Position numbers and translations under genes: made by a program | The notes under the pieces: model-generated | What the model was told of the DNA's origin: nothing | What the model saw: the letters and a program-made list of their open reading frames with translations, nothing else | The model's database searches: none | Source: an uncultured Lachnospiraceae bacterium | Lineage (GTDB): Bacteria > Bacillota > Clostridia > Lachnospirales > Lachnospiraceae | Direction of reading: 5' to 3' | Length of the DNA: 18,507 nt | NCBI GenBank assembly: GCA_910578605.1 | Contig: CAJTQG010000051.1 | Coordinates: 1,487 to 19,993 of the forward strand | Shown: positions 7,119 to 15,008 of the stretch, piece after piece | Position numbering within the stretch: position 1 is the first letter of the stretch | Layout of the letters: every line of letters begins with the position of its first letter

Positions 7119-8798
7119 ATGAACAATATGCCGATTGGTGAAATATTAAAGGAAGATGGCTATATTACACAGGAGCAGTTACAGCAAGTATTGGATTACC
7201 AAAAGCAGAGCAGAACAGATAAGCGTGTGGGTGAGCTGCTTATTGAGCTGGGCTATATTACGGAAATTCAAAAGTTAGAGGCATTGGGAAAGCGGTTGAA
7301 TTATCCTTTTGTTCAGTTGTCCTCCTATGAAATTAACAAGGCGGCAGTAGGGGAGATATCAAAATCCATGGCGAATCGTTACTGTGCGATACCAGTAGAT
7401 GTGTCAGAAGGAACAATTACGATTGCCATCAATGATCCTTTAGATTTTTATGCCATTGAAAATATTGAAAAGGCTACCAGTAAGCAGGCAGATATTATAT
7501 TGGCATTAAACCAGGAGATAACAGACGCCATTGAGTATCATTATTCGGAGATTGACGCTAAAATGGCGGCTATGGATATAAACCAGTCCTTCGAGGAGGA
7601 AGAATTGGATATTTTTGAGGATGAGTTTGCCAAGGATGAAGCTTCGGATGTGCCGGTTGTTCGTCTTCTTAACAGCCTGTTGATGAAAGGCTACAGCTCT
7701 AATGTGTCGGATATCCATATAGAGCCTTTTGAGAGGGAGACAAAAATTCGTATTCGCATTGATGGTATGCTGGTGCCCTATGTAACGGTAACTCCTAATA
7801 TTCATCAGTCCTTAGTGGCTAGGACGAAGATTTTGGCAAGGCTTGATATTGCGGAAAAAAGAGTTCCGCAGGATGGTCATTTTAAAGTGAAACTGGAGGG
7901 GGTGGAATTGAATTTGCGTGTTTCTGTGATTCCAACTGTTTTTGGGGAGAAGGTAGTGCTTCGCTATTTGAATATGAATGCTAATATGGACAACGCAGGA
8001 ACTTTTGGAATGTCAAAGGACAATTATGATATTTTTATGAGGATTATGCAAAATCCCAATGGCATTATTTACATTACAGGACCTACAGGAAGTGGTAAAA
8101 CAACAACTTTGTATATGGCATTGGAATATTTTGCACAAAAGCCTGTGAATATTTCTACGATAGAAGACCCGGTGGAGCGCAATTTGCCTCATATTAATCA
8201 AATGCAGGTGAATCATGGGGCAGGTCTTACCTTTGGGGCTGGCCTGCGGGCGCTGCTGCGGCAGGATCCGGATATTATTATGGTTGGGGAAACCCGTGAC
8301 AATGAGACAGCTTTGATTTCCACAAGAGCAGCAGTCACAGGTCATTTGGTATTGTCAACCCTTCACACAAATGATGCCATCTCCACAATAGTGCGTCTGC
8401 GGGATATGGGAATAGAGGATTATATTTTATCAAATTCCTTAGTTGGGGTAGTGGCACAGCGCCTTGCCAGGAAAATTTGTCCTAACTGTATGGAGAGCTA
8501 CACTCCCAGCCAGGAGGAGACAAAGCAGCTAGGAAAAAGTATTCCGCATTTGAGAAGAGGTACAGGCTGCCATATGTGCAATCAAACGGGATATAAAGGA
8601 CGTATTGGTGTTCATGAGGTAATTGAGATAGATCATGTAGTAAAAAAAATGATAGCCGACAATAAACCCATCGACAATATTTATCAATATATGCAGGATG
8701 TGAGGAAGATGAAAACTTTGAGGGATTCTATGAGAGAACTGGTGGCTGAGGGGGTTACATCCTTTGAGGAATTTGTGAGAATTACATATAATGTGTAG
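7119..8798 (+). CDS. pilB: Type IV pilus extension ATPase PilB with MshEN domain
   Basis: Hexameric cytoplasmic ATPase that powers pilin polymerisation. It has 559 residues, the usual length. The N-terminal MshEN region (about 5-140) contains two tandem copies of the G-x-x-L-x-x-x-G motif known from c-di-GMP-binding MshE: residues 5-28 (ending in Q28) and 36-59. The ATPase core shows Walker A GPTGSGKT (321-328), the Asp box around E349-D350, Walker B RQDPDIIMVGE (381-391), the His box GHLVLSTLHT (408-417), and a four-Cys zinc site C454-x2-C457 and C484-x2-C487 found in PilB/GspE but not PilT. GGAGAGGAG at 7102-7110 is the ribosome site. It is the last gene of the cluster; a new promoter follows at 8845. 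Confidence 0.96.
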   Translation: MNNMPIGEILKEDGYITQEQLQQVLDYQKQSRTDKRVGELLIELGYITEIQKLEALGKRLNYPFVQLSSYEINKAAVGEISKSMANRYCAIPVDVSEGTITIAINDPLDFYAIENIEKATSKQADIILALNQEITDAIEYHYSEIDAKMAAMDINQSFEEEELDIFEDEFAKDEASDVPVVRLLNSLLMKGYSSNVSDIHIEPFERETKIRIRIDGMLVPYVTVTPNIHQSLVARTKILARLDIAEKRVPQDGHFKVKLEGVELNLRVSVIPTVFGEKVVLRYLNMNANMDNAGTFGMSKDNYDIFMRIMQNPNGIIYITGPTGSGKTTTLYMALEYFAQKPVNISTIEDPVERNLPHINQMQVNHGAGLTFGAGLRALLRQDPDIIMVGETRDNETALISTRAAVTGHLVLSTLHTNDAISTIVRLRDMGIEDYILSNSLVGVVAQRLARKICPNCMESYTPSQEETKQLGKSIPHLRRGTGCHMCNQTGYKGRIGVHEVIEIDHVVKKMIADNKPIDNIYQYMQDVRKMKTLRDSMRELVAEGVTSFEEFVRITYNV

Positions 8799-8844
8799 GT
8801 TATTTTTGGCGGCTAGGGGAAACAGAAGTAATAAAAAATAAAGA

Positions 8845-8873
8845 TTGTCAATTTATACAAATTCATTTATAAT
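8845..8873 (+). promoter_or_regulatory. Sigma-A-type promoter of the secreted Ig-like protein
   Basis: TTGTCA at 8845-8850 and TATAAT at 8868-8873 with exactly 17 bases between. The expected start near 8880 coincides with the base of a perfect 7-bp A/T-rich hairpin (8880-8886 with 8891-8897). This would give a leader of about 70 bases before the ATG at 8951. Confidence 0.75.
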
Positions 8874-8950
8874 GTATAAGATATAATATTTTATATCCTA
8901 GCAGTTTATTAACTAAAGAATGCATTTATAATGTGGAAGGAGTTCAAAGA

Positions 8951-10210
8951 ATGAAGAAAAACAAATTAACCTTATTGGCAGCTACAGTATGTCTGTCCAT
9001 AGCGATGTGCATGGGTGTCAGTGCTTCCGAGAGTGATAAGACAACAACTGCTATCAAATTGACAAAGTATTCTGATTTGGACACAAAGTCACAAGACTTT
9101 GACAGTGGTACGATTTATGGTTCATTTCAGGCAGATGCAGGACAAGCATCCACTGTAAAAGGGGAGACCTATAAGATTATTTGTCCGGCTGATGGAAAAT
9201 TCAGAATCAATTACAGCCTTAATTCAAAAGGAGAGGAAGATTGGAAAGGGGATAATCGTCATGCCAGATATATTTTGTACAGTAATCCTGCTTGTACAAA
9301 GGTAGTGGCAGAAAAAATATTAGACGAAACAGCTACAGAGGATTTATTTATGAATTTGACTAAGGGGACCTATTATATGACAGTGGAACCCGTTATTGAA
9401 AAGCCGGAAATGGATTTAGACGTTACATATTCTGTTTCCTTTGGATACTTACCATTTAATGTTGAGTTTATTAAGGTTGTAAAAACCTATGATTACATCA
9501 ATAAAACAGTAATATTAAACATAACAGGTTTAGATTCAAAAAGTTTAAAAATAAAAGAAGGCGTTCATCTGGAGTCAGGGAAGCTACATAGGGTATTGTG
9601 GGAGGATTATCCAGATATTACTACTGGAAAGGTTGCTGTAAAGAACAATGGTTCTTATACAATTCGTATGGTAGATTCCTATGATCATATCGTTGCCAGA
9701 ACGGTAACCATCAATGACTTTGCTGTTCCAAATGCACCTTATGTGAGAAGCTATAAGTCAGGAACAAAAGTAGTGAGTGGAGTGGCTATTCCTAACAGCA
9801 CAGTAAAAGTTACTGTTGGCAAAAAAGCATACACTGTAAAATCAAACAGAAATGGTTTATGGTCTGTAAAGACAGGTACATTAAAGGTTGGAACTAAAAT
9901 TAGCGCAACGGTTACGAATTCGTTTGATAAGGTGAGTGCAAGAACGTATGTGACAGTGAAAAATCAAAAAATTGCAAAACCTAAGGTAAAAACATATAAG
10001 AAAAAGACAAAATATGTAAAAGGTACAGCAAAGAAAAATACAACTGTTTATGTGAAGATTGGAAAGAAAACTTACAAGGCAAAGGTGAACAAAAAAGGTA
10101 AGTTCAGTGTAAAGGTTCCAAAATTAAAAGCAGGTACAAAAATAACGGTTACTGTTAAGGATGCCTACAATAATTCCAGCAGTTCTGTGAGGGTAAAAGT
10201 GAAAAAATAA
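8951..10210 (+). CDS. Secreted lysine-rich protein with two tandem Ig-like repeats
   Basis: Function unknown; exported and probably cell-surface or matrix associated. The ATG at 8951 is preferred over the in-frame GTG at 8933 because AAGGAG (8937-8942) lies eight bases before it and the protein then opens with a classic signal peptide (MKKNK, a hydrophobic core, cleavage after about A25; no lipobox). The 419-residue product has an N-terminal beta-rich domain (about 40-165) that resembles pre-peptidase C-terminal (PPC) sandwich domains, a middle strand-rich region (about 170-258), and two Ig-like repeats at about 258-338 and 341-418 that share K-V-x-G-x-A, T-V-x-V-x-x-G-K-K and L-K-x-G-T-K-I pattern blocks. 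The second repeat is extremely lysine-rich, so the C-terminus is strongly basic, which might bind teichoic acids or other polyanions. There is no LPXTG or C-terminal membrane anchor. It has its own promoter, just downstream of the pilus operon. Confidence 0.8.
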   Translation: MKKNKLTLLAATVCLSIAMCMGVSASESDKTTTAIKLTKYSDLDTKSQDFDSGTIYGSFQADAGQASTVKGETYKIICPADGKFRINYSLNSKGEEDWKGDNRHARYILYSNPACTKVVAEKILDETATEDLFMNLTKGTYYMTVEPVIEKPEMDLDVTYSVSFGYLPFNVEFIKVVKTYDYINKTVILNITGLDSKSLKIKEGVHLESGKLHRVLWEDYPDITTGKVAVKNNGSYTIRMVDSYDHIVARTVTINDFAVPNAPYVRSYKSGTKVVSGVAIPNSTVKVTVGKKAYTVKSNRNGLWSVKTGTLKVGTKISATVTNSFDKVSARTYVTVKNQKIAKPKVKTYKKKTKYVKGTAKKNTTVYVKIGKKTYKAKVNKKGKFSVKVPKLKAGTKITVTVKDAYNNSSSSVRVKVKK

Positions 10211-10237
10211 ATTTAGATAGAATAATGGAATAATAGA

Positions 10238-10280
10238 AGCAATAGCGCTGCTTGCTTGGCAGCGTTATTGCTATTTATAT
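10238..10280 (+). terminator. Strong hairpin after the secreted protein gene
   Basis: A 14-bp stem (10238-10251 with 10259-10272, one G-U pair) has a 7-base loop. The sequence after it is T-rich but interrupted by A, so it is a good barrier hairpin but an imperfect Rho-independent terminator. Confidence 0.62.
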
Positions 10281-10348
10281 GTATGATAGTAATAACAAAA
10301 TAGAGCTGAGCCTCTCAATCAATAAAAGAAGAGGAGAAAGGGAAAGAT

Positions 10349-10957
10349 ATGATTGCATTTGTATCAGGAACATTGATGGGAATTGGAGAGGATTCTGTCG
10401 TTGTGGAAAATCAAGGTTTAGGCTACCATATATTTATACCTGCCTCCACAATCCCTCAGATGCCGGCTCCAGGACAATTTGTGAAGCTGCATACATATAT
10501 GTATGTAAAGGAGGATATACTGGCATTATACGGATTTCTCACTAAGGATGATTTGGAGGTATTTAAGCTGCTGATTACAGTTAATGGTATAGGCCCAAAG
10601 GGGGCATTGGGAATCCTTTCGGTTCTCACGCCCAATGATTTAAGATTTGCCGTTGCAGCAGGGGATGATAAAGCCATCAGCAAGGCACCAGGAATAGGGA
10701 AGAAAACAGCTCAGAAGCTTATATTGGAGCTTGGAGATAAATTGAAATTGGAGGATACCTTGTCCCATGCAGAAAATATTATGGAGGAGAGGGAGTGTGT
10801 CACAGTACAGGGAGAGACAAGACAGGAGGCAATTCTTGCTTTAACAGCATTGGGATACAGCCATTCCCAGGCGGCAAAGGCGGTATCTAGTGTTGAGAAT
10901 TCCCATGCTTTGACAGTGGAAGAATTATTGAAGAGCGCATTAAAACATATGGAGTGA
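10349..10957 (+). CDS. ruvA: Holliday junction DNA helicase subunit RuvA
   Basis: Tetrameric protein that binds four-way DNA junctions and recruits the RuvB motor for branch migration in recombinational repair. The 202-residue length is standard. The N-terminal OB-fold (about 1-64) starts MIAFVSG. Two helix-hairpin-helix motifs are visible as VNGIGPKGA (78-86) and APGIGKKTAQKL (113-124). A C-terminal RuvB-binding domain occupies about 155-202. Ribosome-site candidates GGAG (10332-10335) and AAAGGG (10337-10342) lie upstream of the ATG. It is followed after seven bases by ruvB, the normal operon pair. Confidence 0.97.
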   Translation: MIAFVSGTLMGIGEDSVVVENQGLGYHIFIPASTIPQMPAPGQFVKLHTYMYVKEDILALYGFLTKDDLEVFKLLITVNGIGPKGALGILSVLTPNDLRFAVAAGDDKAISKAPGIGKKTAQKLILELGDKLKLEDTLSHAENIMEERECVTVQGETRQEAILALTALGYSHSQAAKAVSSVENSHALTVEELLKSALKHME

Positions 10958-10964
10958 TTTGACA

Positions 10965-11954
10965 ATGGAACGCAGAATTATTAATACAGAAGTGGTAAAA
11001 GAGGAAATTAATATCGAAAATCATCTTCGTCCCCAGATGCTTTCCGATTATATTGGGCAGAGCAAGGCGAAGGAGACATTGGCAATTTACATAGAAGCGG
11101 CGAAATCCAGGGGAGAAGCGTTAGACCATGTACTGTTCTATGGACCGCCGGGGTTAGGAAAAACTACATTGGCATGTATTATTGCCAATGAGATGAATGC
11201 CAACATTAAAATAACCTCTGGACCTGCCATAGAAAAACCTGGGGAGATGGCGGCGATTCTCAATAATCTTCAAGATGGGGATGTACTGTTTGTAGACGAA
11301 ATTCATCGCTTGAACCGTCAGGTAGAGGAGGTGCTCTATCCTGCCATGGAGGATTATGCCATTGATATTATGATTGGAAAGGGTGCCACTGCAAGGTCCA
11401 TTCGCCTGGATTTGCCTCAATTTACATTGGTGGGCGCCACTACAAGAGCAGGGCTTCTGACGGCTCCGCTGCGGGATAGATTTGGGGTAATTCACAAATT
11501 GGAATATTACACAGTGGAGGAGCTGATGGAGATTATCGTTCGCTCTGCCAATGTACTGCAAGTGGAGATTGAGCAGGAGGGGGCCATGGAGCTTGCCAGA
11601 CGTTCCAGAGGGACGCCAAGACTTGCCAACAGACTGTTAAAGAGAGTTCGGGATTTCGCCCAGGTGCGGCACAATGGAGTGATTACAAAGGAGGTGGCAA
11701 ATCTGGCTCTGGATTTGCTGGATGTGGACAAGCTTGGTTTAGACCAGAATGATAGAAATATATTGGAGATGATAATTGAACGATTTTCAGGCGGCCCTGT
11801 TGGCTTAGATACACTAGCAGCAGCTTTGGGTGAGGATGCAGGCACGTTGGAGGATGTGTATGAGCCATATTTGCTGAAAAACGGCTTCCTTCAGAGAACA
11901 CCTAGAGGAAGAACAGCAACAAAACAAGCCTATGTTCATTTAGGTCTCCATTGA
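10965..11954 (+). CDS. ruvB: Holliday junction branch migration ATPase RuvB
   Basis: AAA+ hexameric motor that drives branch migration with RuvA. The ATG at 10965 is preferred over the in-frame TTG at 10959 because GGAG (10951-10954) is then ten bases away rather than four; the product has 329 residues, normal for the family. Visible motifs are Walker A GPPGLGKT (60-67), Walker B DEIH (111-114), sensor-1 region GATTRAG (157-163), and the C-terminal winged-helix RTPRGR (311-316) that contacts DNA. The stop codon overlaps the -35 box of a downstream promoter. Confidence 0.97.
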   Translation: MERRIINTEVVKEEINIENHLRPQMLSDYIGQSKAKETLAIYIEAAKSRGEALDHVLFYGPPGLGKTTLACIIANEMNANIKITSGPAIEKPGEMAAILNNLQDGDVLFVDEIHRLNRQVEEVLYPAMEDYAIDIMIGKGATARSIRLDLPQFTLVGATTRAGLLTAPLRDRFGVIHKLEYYTVEELMEIIVRSANVLQVEIEQEGAMELARRSRGTPRLANRLLKRVRDFAQVRHNGVITKEVANLALDLLDVDKLGLDQNDRNILEMIIERFSGGPVGLDTLAAALGEDAGTLEDVYEPYLLKNGFLQRTPRGRTATKQAYVHLGLH

Positions 11955-11979
11955 CCGATGACATTTTTCATGCTAGAAT
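11951..11979 (+). promoter_or_regulatory. Promoter of the structured leader/RNA upstream of asnB
   Basis: TTGACC at 11951-11956 and TAGAAT at 11974-11979, each five of six to consensus, with exactly 17 bases between. The -35 box overlaps the ruvB stop codon. The expected start is near 11986, about 14 bases before the folded element at 12000 and some 240 bases before asnB. Confidence 0.65.
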
Positions 11980-11999
11980 ATGCACGAAAGCAATGAGCA

Positions 12000-12109
12000 G
12001 TGCCAAAGCTCGCCGAGACAAATCGACTGCTTGCAGTCGGATTTGAGGCGGCGAGCTTTGATAGGGCGAAAGCCCGTGAACGAAGAGCCTGGAGGGCTCT
12101 GAGTGGCAC
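12000..12109 (+). ncRNA. Structured RNA element of unknown class (four-way junction) ahead of asnB
   Basis: The + strand folds as follows. P1 is 12000-12004 with 12105-12109. P2 is an uninterrupted 11-bp stem, 12005-12015 with 12049-12059, extended across a purine-rich internal loop (AGA/AGG) by CAAATC/GATTTG (12019-12024 with 12040-12045) and GACTG/CAGTC (12025-12029 with 12034-12038), capped by a G(CUUG)C tetraloop. P3 is 12064-12067 with 12072-12075 around GAAA. P4 is 12084-12089 with 12095-12100. Both tetraloops are of stable types only on the + strand, which supports a + strand RNA. I do not recognise a known riboswitch, T-box or 6S RNA. No T run follows, so transcription probably continues into asnB. 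It may instead be one copy of a dispersed structured repeat. Confidence 0.6.
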
Positions 12110-12224
12110 ACTGGGAGTATGTCATAAAATGAATGAAAGAAATCCGACAGAAGAATGGCAAGGATAAAAGTGGAATATTGGGAAAAATAAAAGGATAGAA
12201 TATACACGGAATAGGAGTGATAGT

Positions 12225-14066
12225 ATGTGTGGTTTTGCCGGTTATATTACAGCAGCTAGAACAGGTGAGCAGTATAGGGATGACTTAAAGAGGATGATGG
12301 ATGCCATAAAACACAGGGGACCTGACGATGAGGGAATGCATGTGGACGATATGGCGGGCTTAGGTTTTCGCCGTCTGAGTATTATTGGAATTACTAATGG
12401 CCGTCAGCCTATGTACAATGAGGATGAGACAATTGTTGTGACCTTTAACGGAGAAATTTATAATTATCAGTCAATAAAGGAAGAATTGATTGAAAAGGGA
12501 CATATCTTTAAGACAGATGCAGATACGGAGGTTTTAGTTCACGGCTATGAGGAATATGGTATCGAATTGTTAGACAAGCTTCGAGGTATGTATGCCTTTG
12601 CAATATGGGATAGAAATAATAAAGAAATGATTATTGCAAGAGATATTTTTGGAATTAAGCCTATGTTTTACACACAAAATGGGGGAGATTTTGTTTTTGG
12701 TTCTGAGATTAAATCACTATTACTGTTTCCGTCAGTGAAGAAGGAGTTTAACCAGGACGCATTAGAGAGTTATTTGTCATTCCAGTATTCTGTATTAAAT
12801 GAAACCTTTTATAAAGGAATTTTTCGTTTGCCGCCGGCACATTATCTGCATTACAAGGAAGGTGAAATTACGATCAACCGATATTGGGAACCAAAATTTG
12901 ATGAGAATCCTTCCATAACCTTTGAGGATGCTGTCAAAATGGTGAATAAGGTGATGAAGGATTCTATAGAGGCCCATAAAATCAGTGATACAGAGGTGGG
13001 CGGTTTTCTCTCAGGAGGGGTGGATTCCAGCTATATTGTTGCCAGAAGCAATTTGGACAAAACCTTCAGTGTTGGTTTTGATTACCCTAATTGCAATGAG
13101 ACACCATTGGCACAGACTATGTCTGAGTATGTGGGAGTTAAAAATTATCGCCGGATGATAAACACGGAAGATTTTTTTGAGCAACTTCCAGTTATTATGA
13201 ATCACACTGATGAGCCCCTATCAGATCCCTCCTGTATTGCCCTATATTTTCTATGCCAGTTGGCAAGTGAGCAGGTGAAGGTAATTTTGTCAGGCGAGGG
13301 TTCAGACGAACTGTTTGGCGGATATAATATTTACAAGACACCGATTGCCCTGCAGCCCATGCAGAAGCTGCCTAGAGGATTTCGCAGATTCATGGCTTCT
13401 CTGCTGCAGAAATTGCCGTTTGATTTTAAGGGTAAAAATTATTTGATTCGGGCCGGTCAGGATATAGAGGAAAGATTTATTGGCAATGCCTATATTTATC
13501 ACACCAATGAGGTGTACAGGCTGATGAAGCATCCATCTAAGAAAAACACACCTCAAAGTATTACTAGGCCAATCTATGACAAGGTGAAGGATAAAGATGA
13601 TATTACGAAAATGCAATATTTGGATATCAATACATGGCTGTGGGGAGATATTTTGAATAAGGCGGACACTATGAGCATGGCTCATTCTTTGGAGGTTCGT
13701 GTACCATTTCTGGACAGAGAGGTGGCAAAGGTTGCTTTTGCTGTGCCTGTGGAACACAGAGTGGATAAGAAGGAGACAAAGCGCTATTTCAGGGAGGCGG
13801 CAAGTCAGTTTATGCCGGATATTACGGCTGAGAGAAAGAAGCTTGGTTTTCCTATTCCTGTGAGAAATTGGCTGCGTGAGGAAAAATATCATAATTTGAT
13901 TAAAGATACATTGTTGTCAAAAACAAGCCAGCAGTTTTTCCACACAAAAGAATTGGAAAAATTATTGAAGGAGCATTATCAGGGCAAAAAGGACAATGCC
14001 AGAAAAATTTGGACAGTTTATGCATTCCTTCTTTGGTATGAGAAGCATTTTGAACAGGCGGCATAG
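12225..14066 (+). CDS. asnB: Asparagine synthetase B (glutamine-hydrolysing)
   Basis: Converts aspartate, glutamine and ATP to asparagine, glutamate, AMP and PPi. It has 613 residues, typical of the family. The start is fixed by the catalytic Cys2 (MCGFAGY) of the class II glutaminase domain and by AGGAG at 12213-12217, seven bases upstream. Glutaminase features are R49/R50, NGEIYN (75-80) and the DADTE segment (98-102). The synthetase domain has the PP-loop SGGVDSS (263-269), later SGEGSDELFGGY, and a C-terminal segment with KKLGFPIPVRNWL. All key residues seem present. The gene stands alone with a long structured leader, suggesting individual regulation. Confidence 0.95.
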   Translation: MCGFAGYITAARTGEQYRDDLKRMMDAIKHRGPDDEGMHVDDMAGLGFRRLSIIGITNGRQPMYNEDETIVVTFNGEIYNYQSIKEELIEKGHIFKTDADTEVLVHGYEEYGIELLDKLRGMYAFAIWDRNNKEMIIARDIFGIKPMFYTQNGGDFVFGSEIKSLLLFPSVKKEFNQDALESYLSFQYSVLNETFYKGIFRLPPAHYLHYKEGEITINRYWEPKFDENPSITFEDAVKMVNKVMKDSIEAHKISDTEVGGFLSGGVDSSYIVARSNLDKTFSVGFDYPNCNETPLAQTMSEYVGVKNYRRMINTEDFFEQLPVIMNHTDEPLSDPSCIALYFLCQLASEQVKVILSGEGSDELFGGYNIYKTPIALQPMQKLPRGFRRFMASLLQKLPFDFKGKNYLIRAGQDIEERFIGNAYIYHTNEVYRLMKHPSKKNTPQSITRPIYDKVKDKDDITKMQYLDINTWLWGDILNKADTMSMAHSLEVRVPFLDREVAKVAFAVPVEHRVDKKETKRYFREAASQFMPDITAERKKLGFPIPVRNWLREEKYHNLIKDTLLSKTSQQFFHTKELEKLLKEHYQGKKDNARKIWTVYAFLLWYEKHFEQAA

Positions 14067-14147
14067 ATTGTTGTAAATTATAATATTGTATTCTTGTATT
14101 CAATAGTTTATCAGCGCAGCTTATTTTAGAAGAAAACGGAGGAAAAC

Positions 14148-14945
14148 ATGAGATTTGCCAGTATTGCCAGCGGAAGCAGTGGAAATTGCATATATGTAGG
14201 CTCTGAACGTACGCATTTGTTAATTGATGCAGGCATTAGTAAAAAACGTATTGAGGAGGGGTTAAATCAGCAGGATGTGGCTTTATCTGATATATCCGGC
14301 ATTTTTGTCACTCATGAACATTCAGACCATATACAGGGATTGGGAGTGGTGCTTCGCAAGTATCCCATTCCTATTTATGGCACAAAAGAGACATTAGATG
14401 CGATTTTGCGGTATAAAAATATTGGAAAGGTGGATGAAGATTTATTTCATCCAATTGAGGCGGACAAAGATTTTATCTGCGGAGATTTGACAGTACATCC
14501 CTTTCATATTTCCCATGATGCTGCCAATCCAGTAGCTTACCGTGTGGGAAAGGAAGAAAAATCTGTGGCGGTAGCTACGGATATGGGTACTTACACCGAT
14601 TATACAATAGAAAATATCAGAGGGGTGGATGCCTTGCTGTTAGAGGCGAATCATGATATTCATATGCTGCAGGCAGGCACTTATCCCTATCAGTTGAAAC
14701 GCCGGATTTTAGGGAAGGAGGGGCATTTGTCCAATGAGTCCTCTGGTCAGCTGCTCTGCCAGATTTTACATAACAACTTAAAGCATATTTTTCTTGGACA
14801 TTTAAGTAAGGAAAATAATATGGAAGAGCTGGCATATGAGACGGTACGGTTGGAAATTACAATGGGAGATAATCCATATAAGGCGGAGGATTTTCCCATT
14901 CAGGTGGCAAAGAGGGATTGCCCATCACCCTTGATTGAGATATAG
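14148..14945 (+). CDS. WalJ/YycJ-type MBL-fold metallo-hydrolase
   Basis: Metallo-beta-lactamase-fold enzyme of 265 residues, matching the YycJ/WalJ family, an exonuclease-like enzyme linked in Firmicutes to cell-wall/DNA-repair phenotypes. The start is good, with GGAGG at 14137-14141 before the ATG. The N-terminal signature MRFASIASGSSGNCIYV is characteristic. Metal ligands are visible as THEHSDH (55-61), H120/H123 in the FHISHDA segment, D145 and H218 (LGHLS). In many Firmicutes this gene follows the walRK two-component genes, but none is present here, so the location is independent. The biochemical substrate is not settled from sequence. Confidence 0.88.
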   Translation: MRFASIASGSSGNCIYVGSERTHLLIDAGISKKRIEEGLNQQDVALSDISGIFVTHEHSDHIQGLGVVLRKYPIPIYGTKETLDAILRYKNIGKVDEDLFHPIEADKDFICGDLTVHPFHISHDAANPVAYRVGKEEKSVAVATDMGTYTDYTIENIRGVDALLLEANHDIHMLQAGTYPYQLKRRILGKEGHLSNESSGQLLCQILHNNLKHIFLGHLSKENNMEELAYETVRLEITMGDNPYKAEDFPIQVAKRDCPSPLIEI

Positions 14946-15008
14946 GCTGAAAATAGATTGAAAGAGCGAAATGAAAAATAGAAAAATGTTTATATATGGA
15001 GGACAGAG

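Noticed and set aside
10252..10545. 97-codon + strand frame overlapping the start of ruvA
   Set aside because: Out of frame with ruvA, begins within the 10238-10272 hairpin, low-quality composition.
12178..12206. Possible second promoter (TTGGGA, 17 bases, TATACA) just before asnB
   Set aside because: Would start transcription almost at the ribosome site, and both boxes are poor.
11968..12207. Open frames on the - strand across the ruvB-asnB gap
   Set aside because: They run through the arms of the palindromic RNA element; the reading is a by-product of the inverted repeats and no good start signal precedes them.
13302..13892. 196-codon open frame on the - strand inside asnB
   Set aside because: It lies fully antisense to a well-conserved enzyme, has no ribosome site and its composition is that of a shadow frame.
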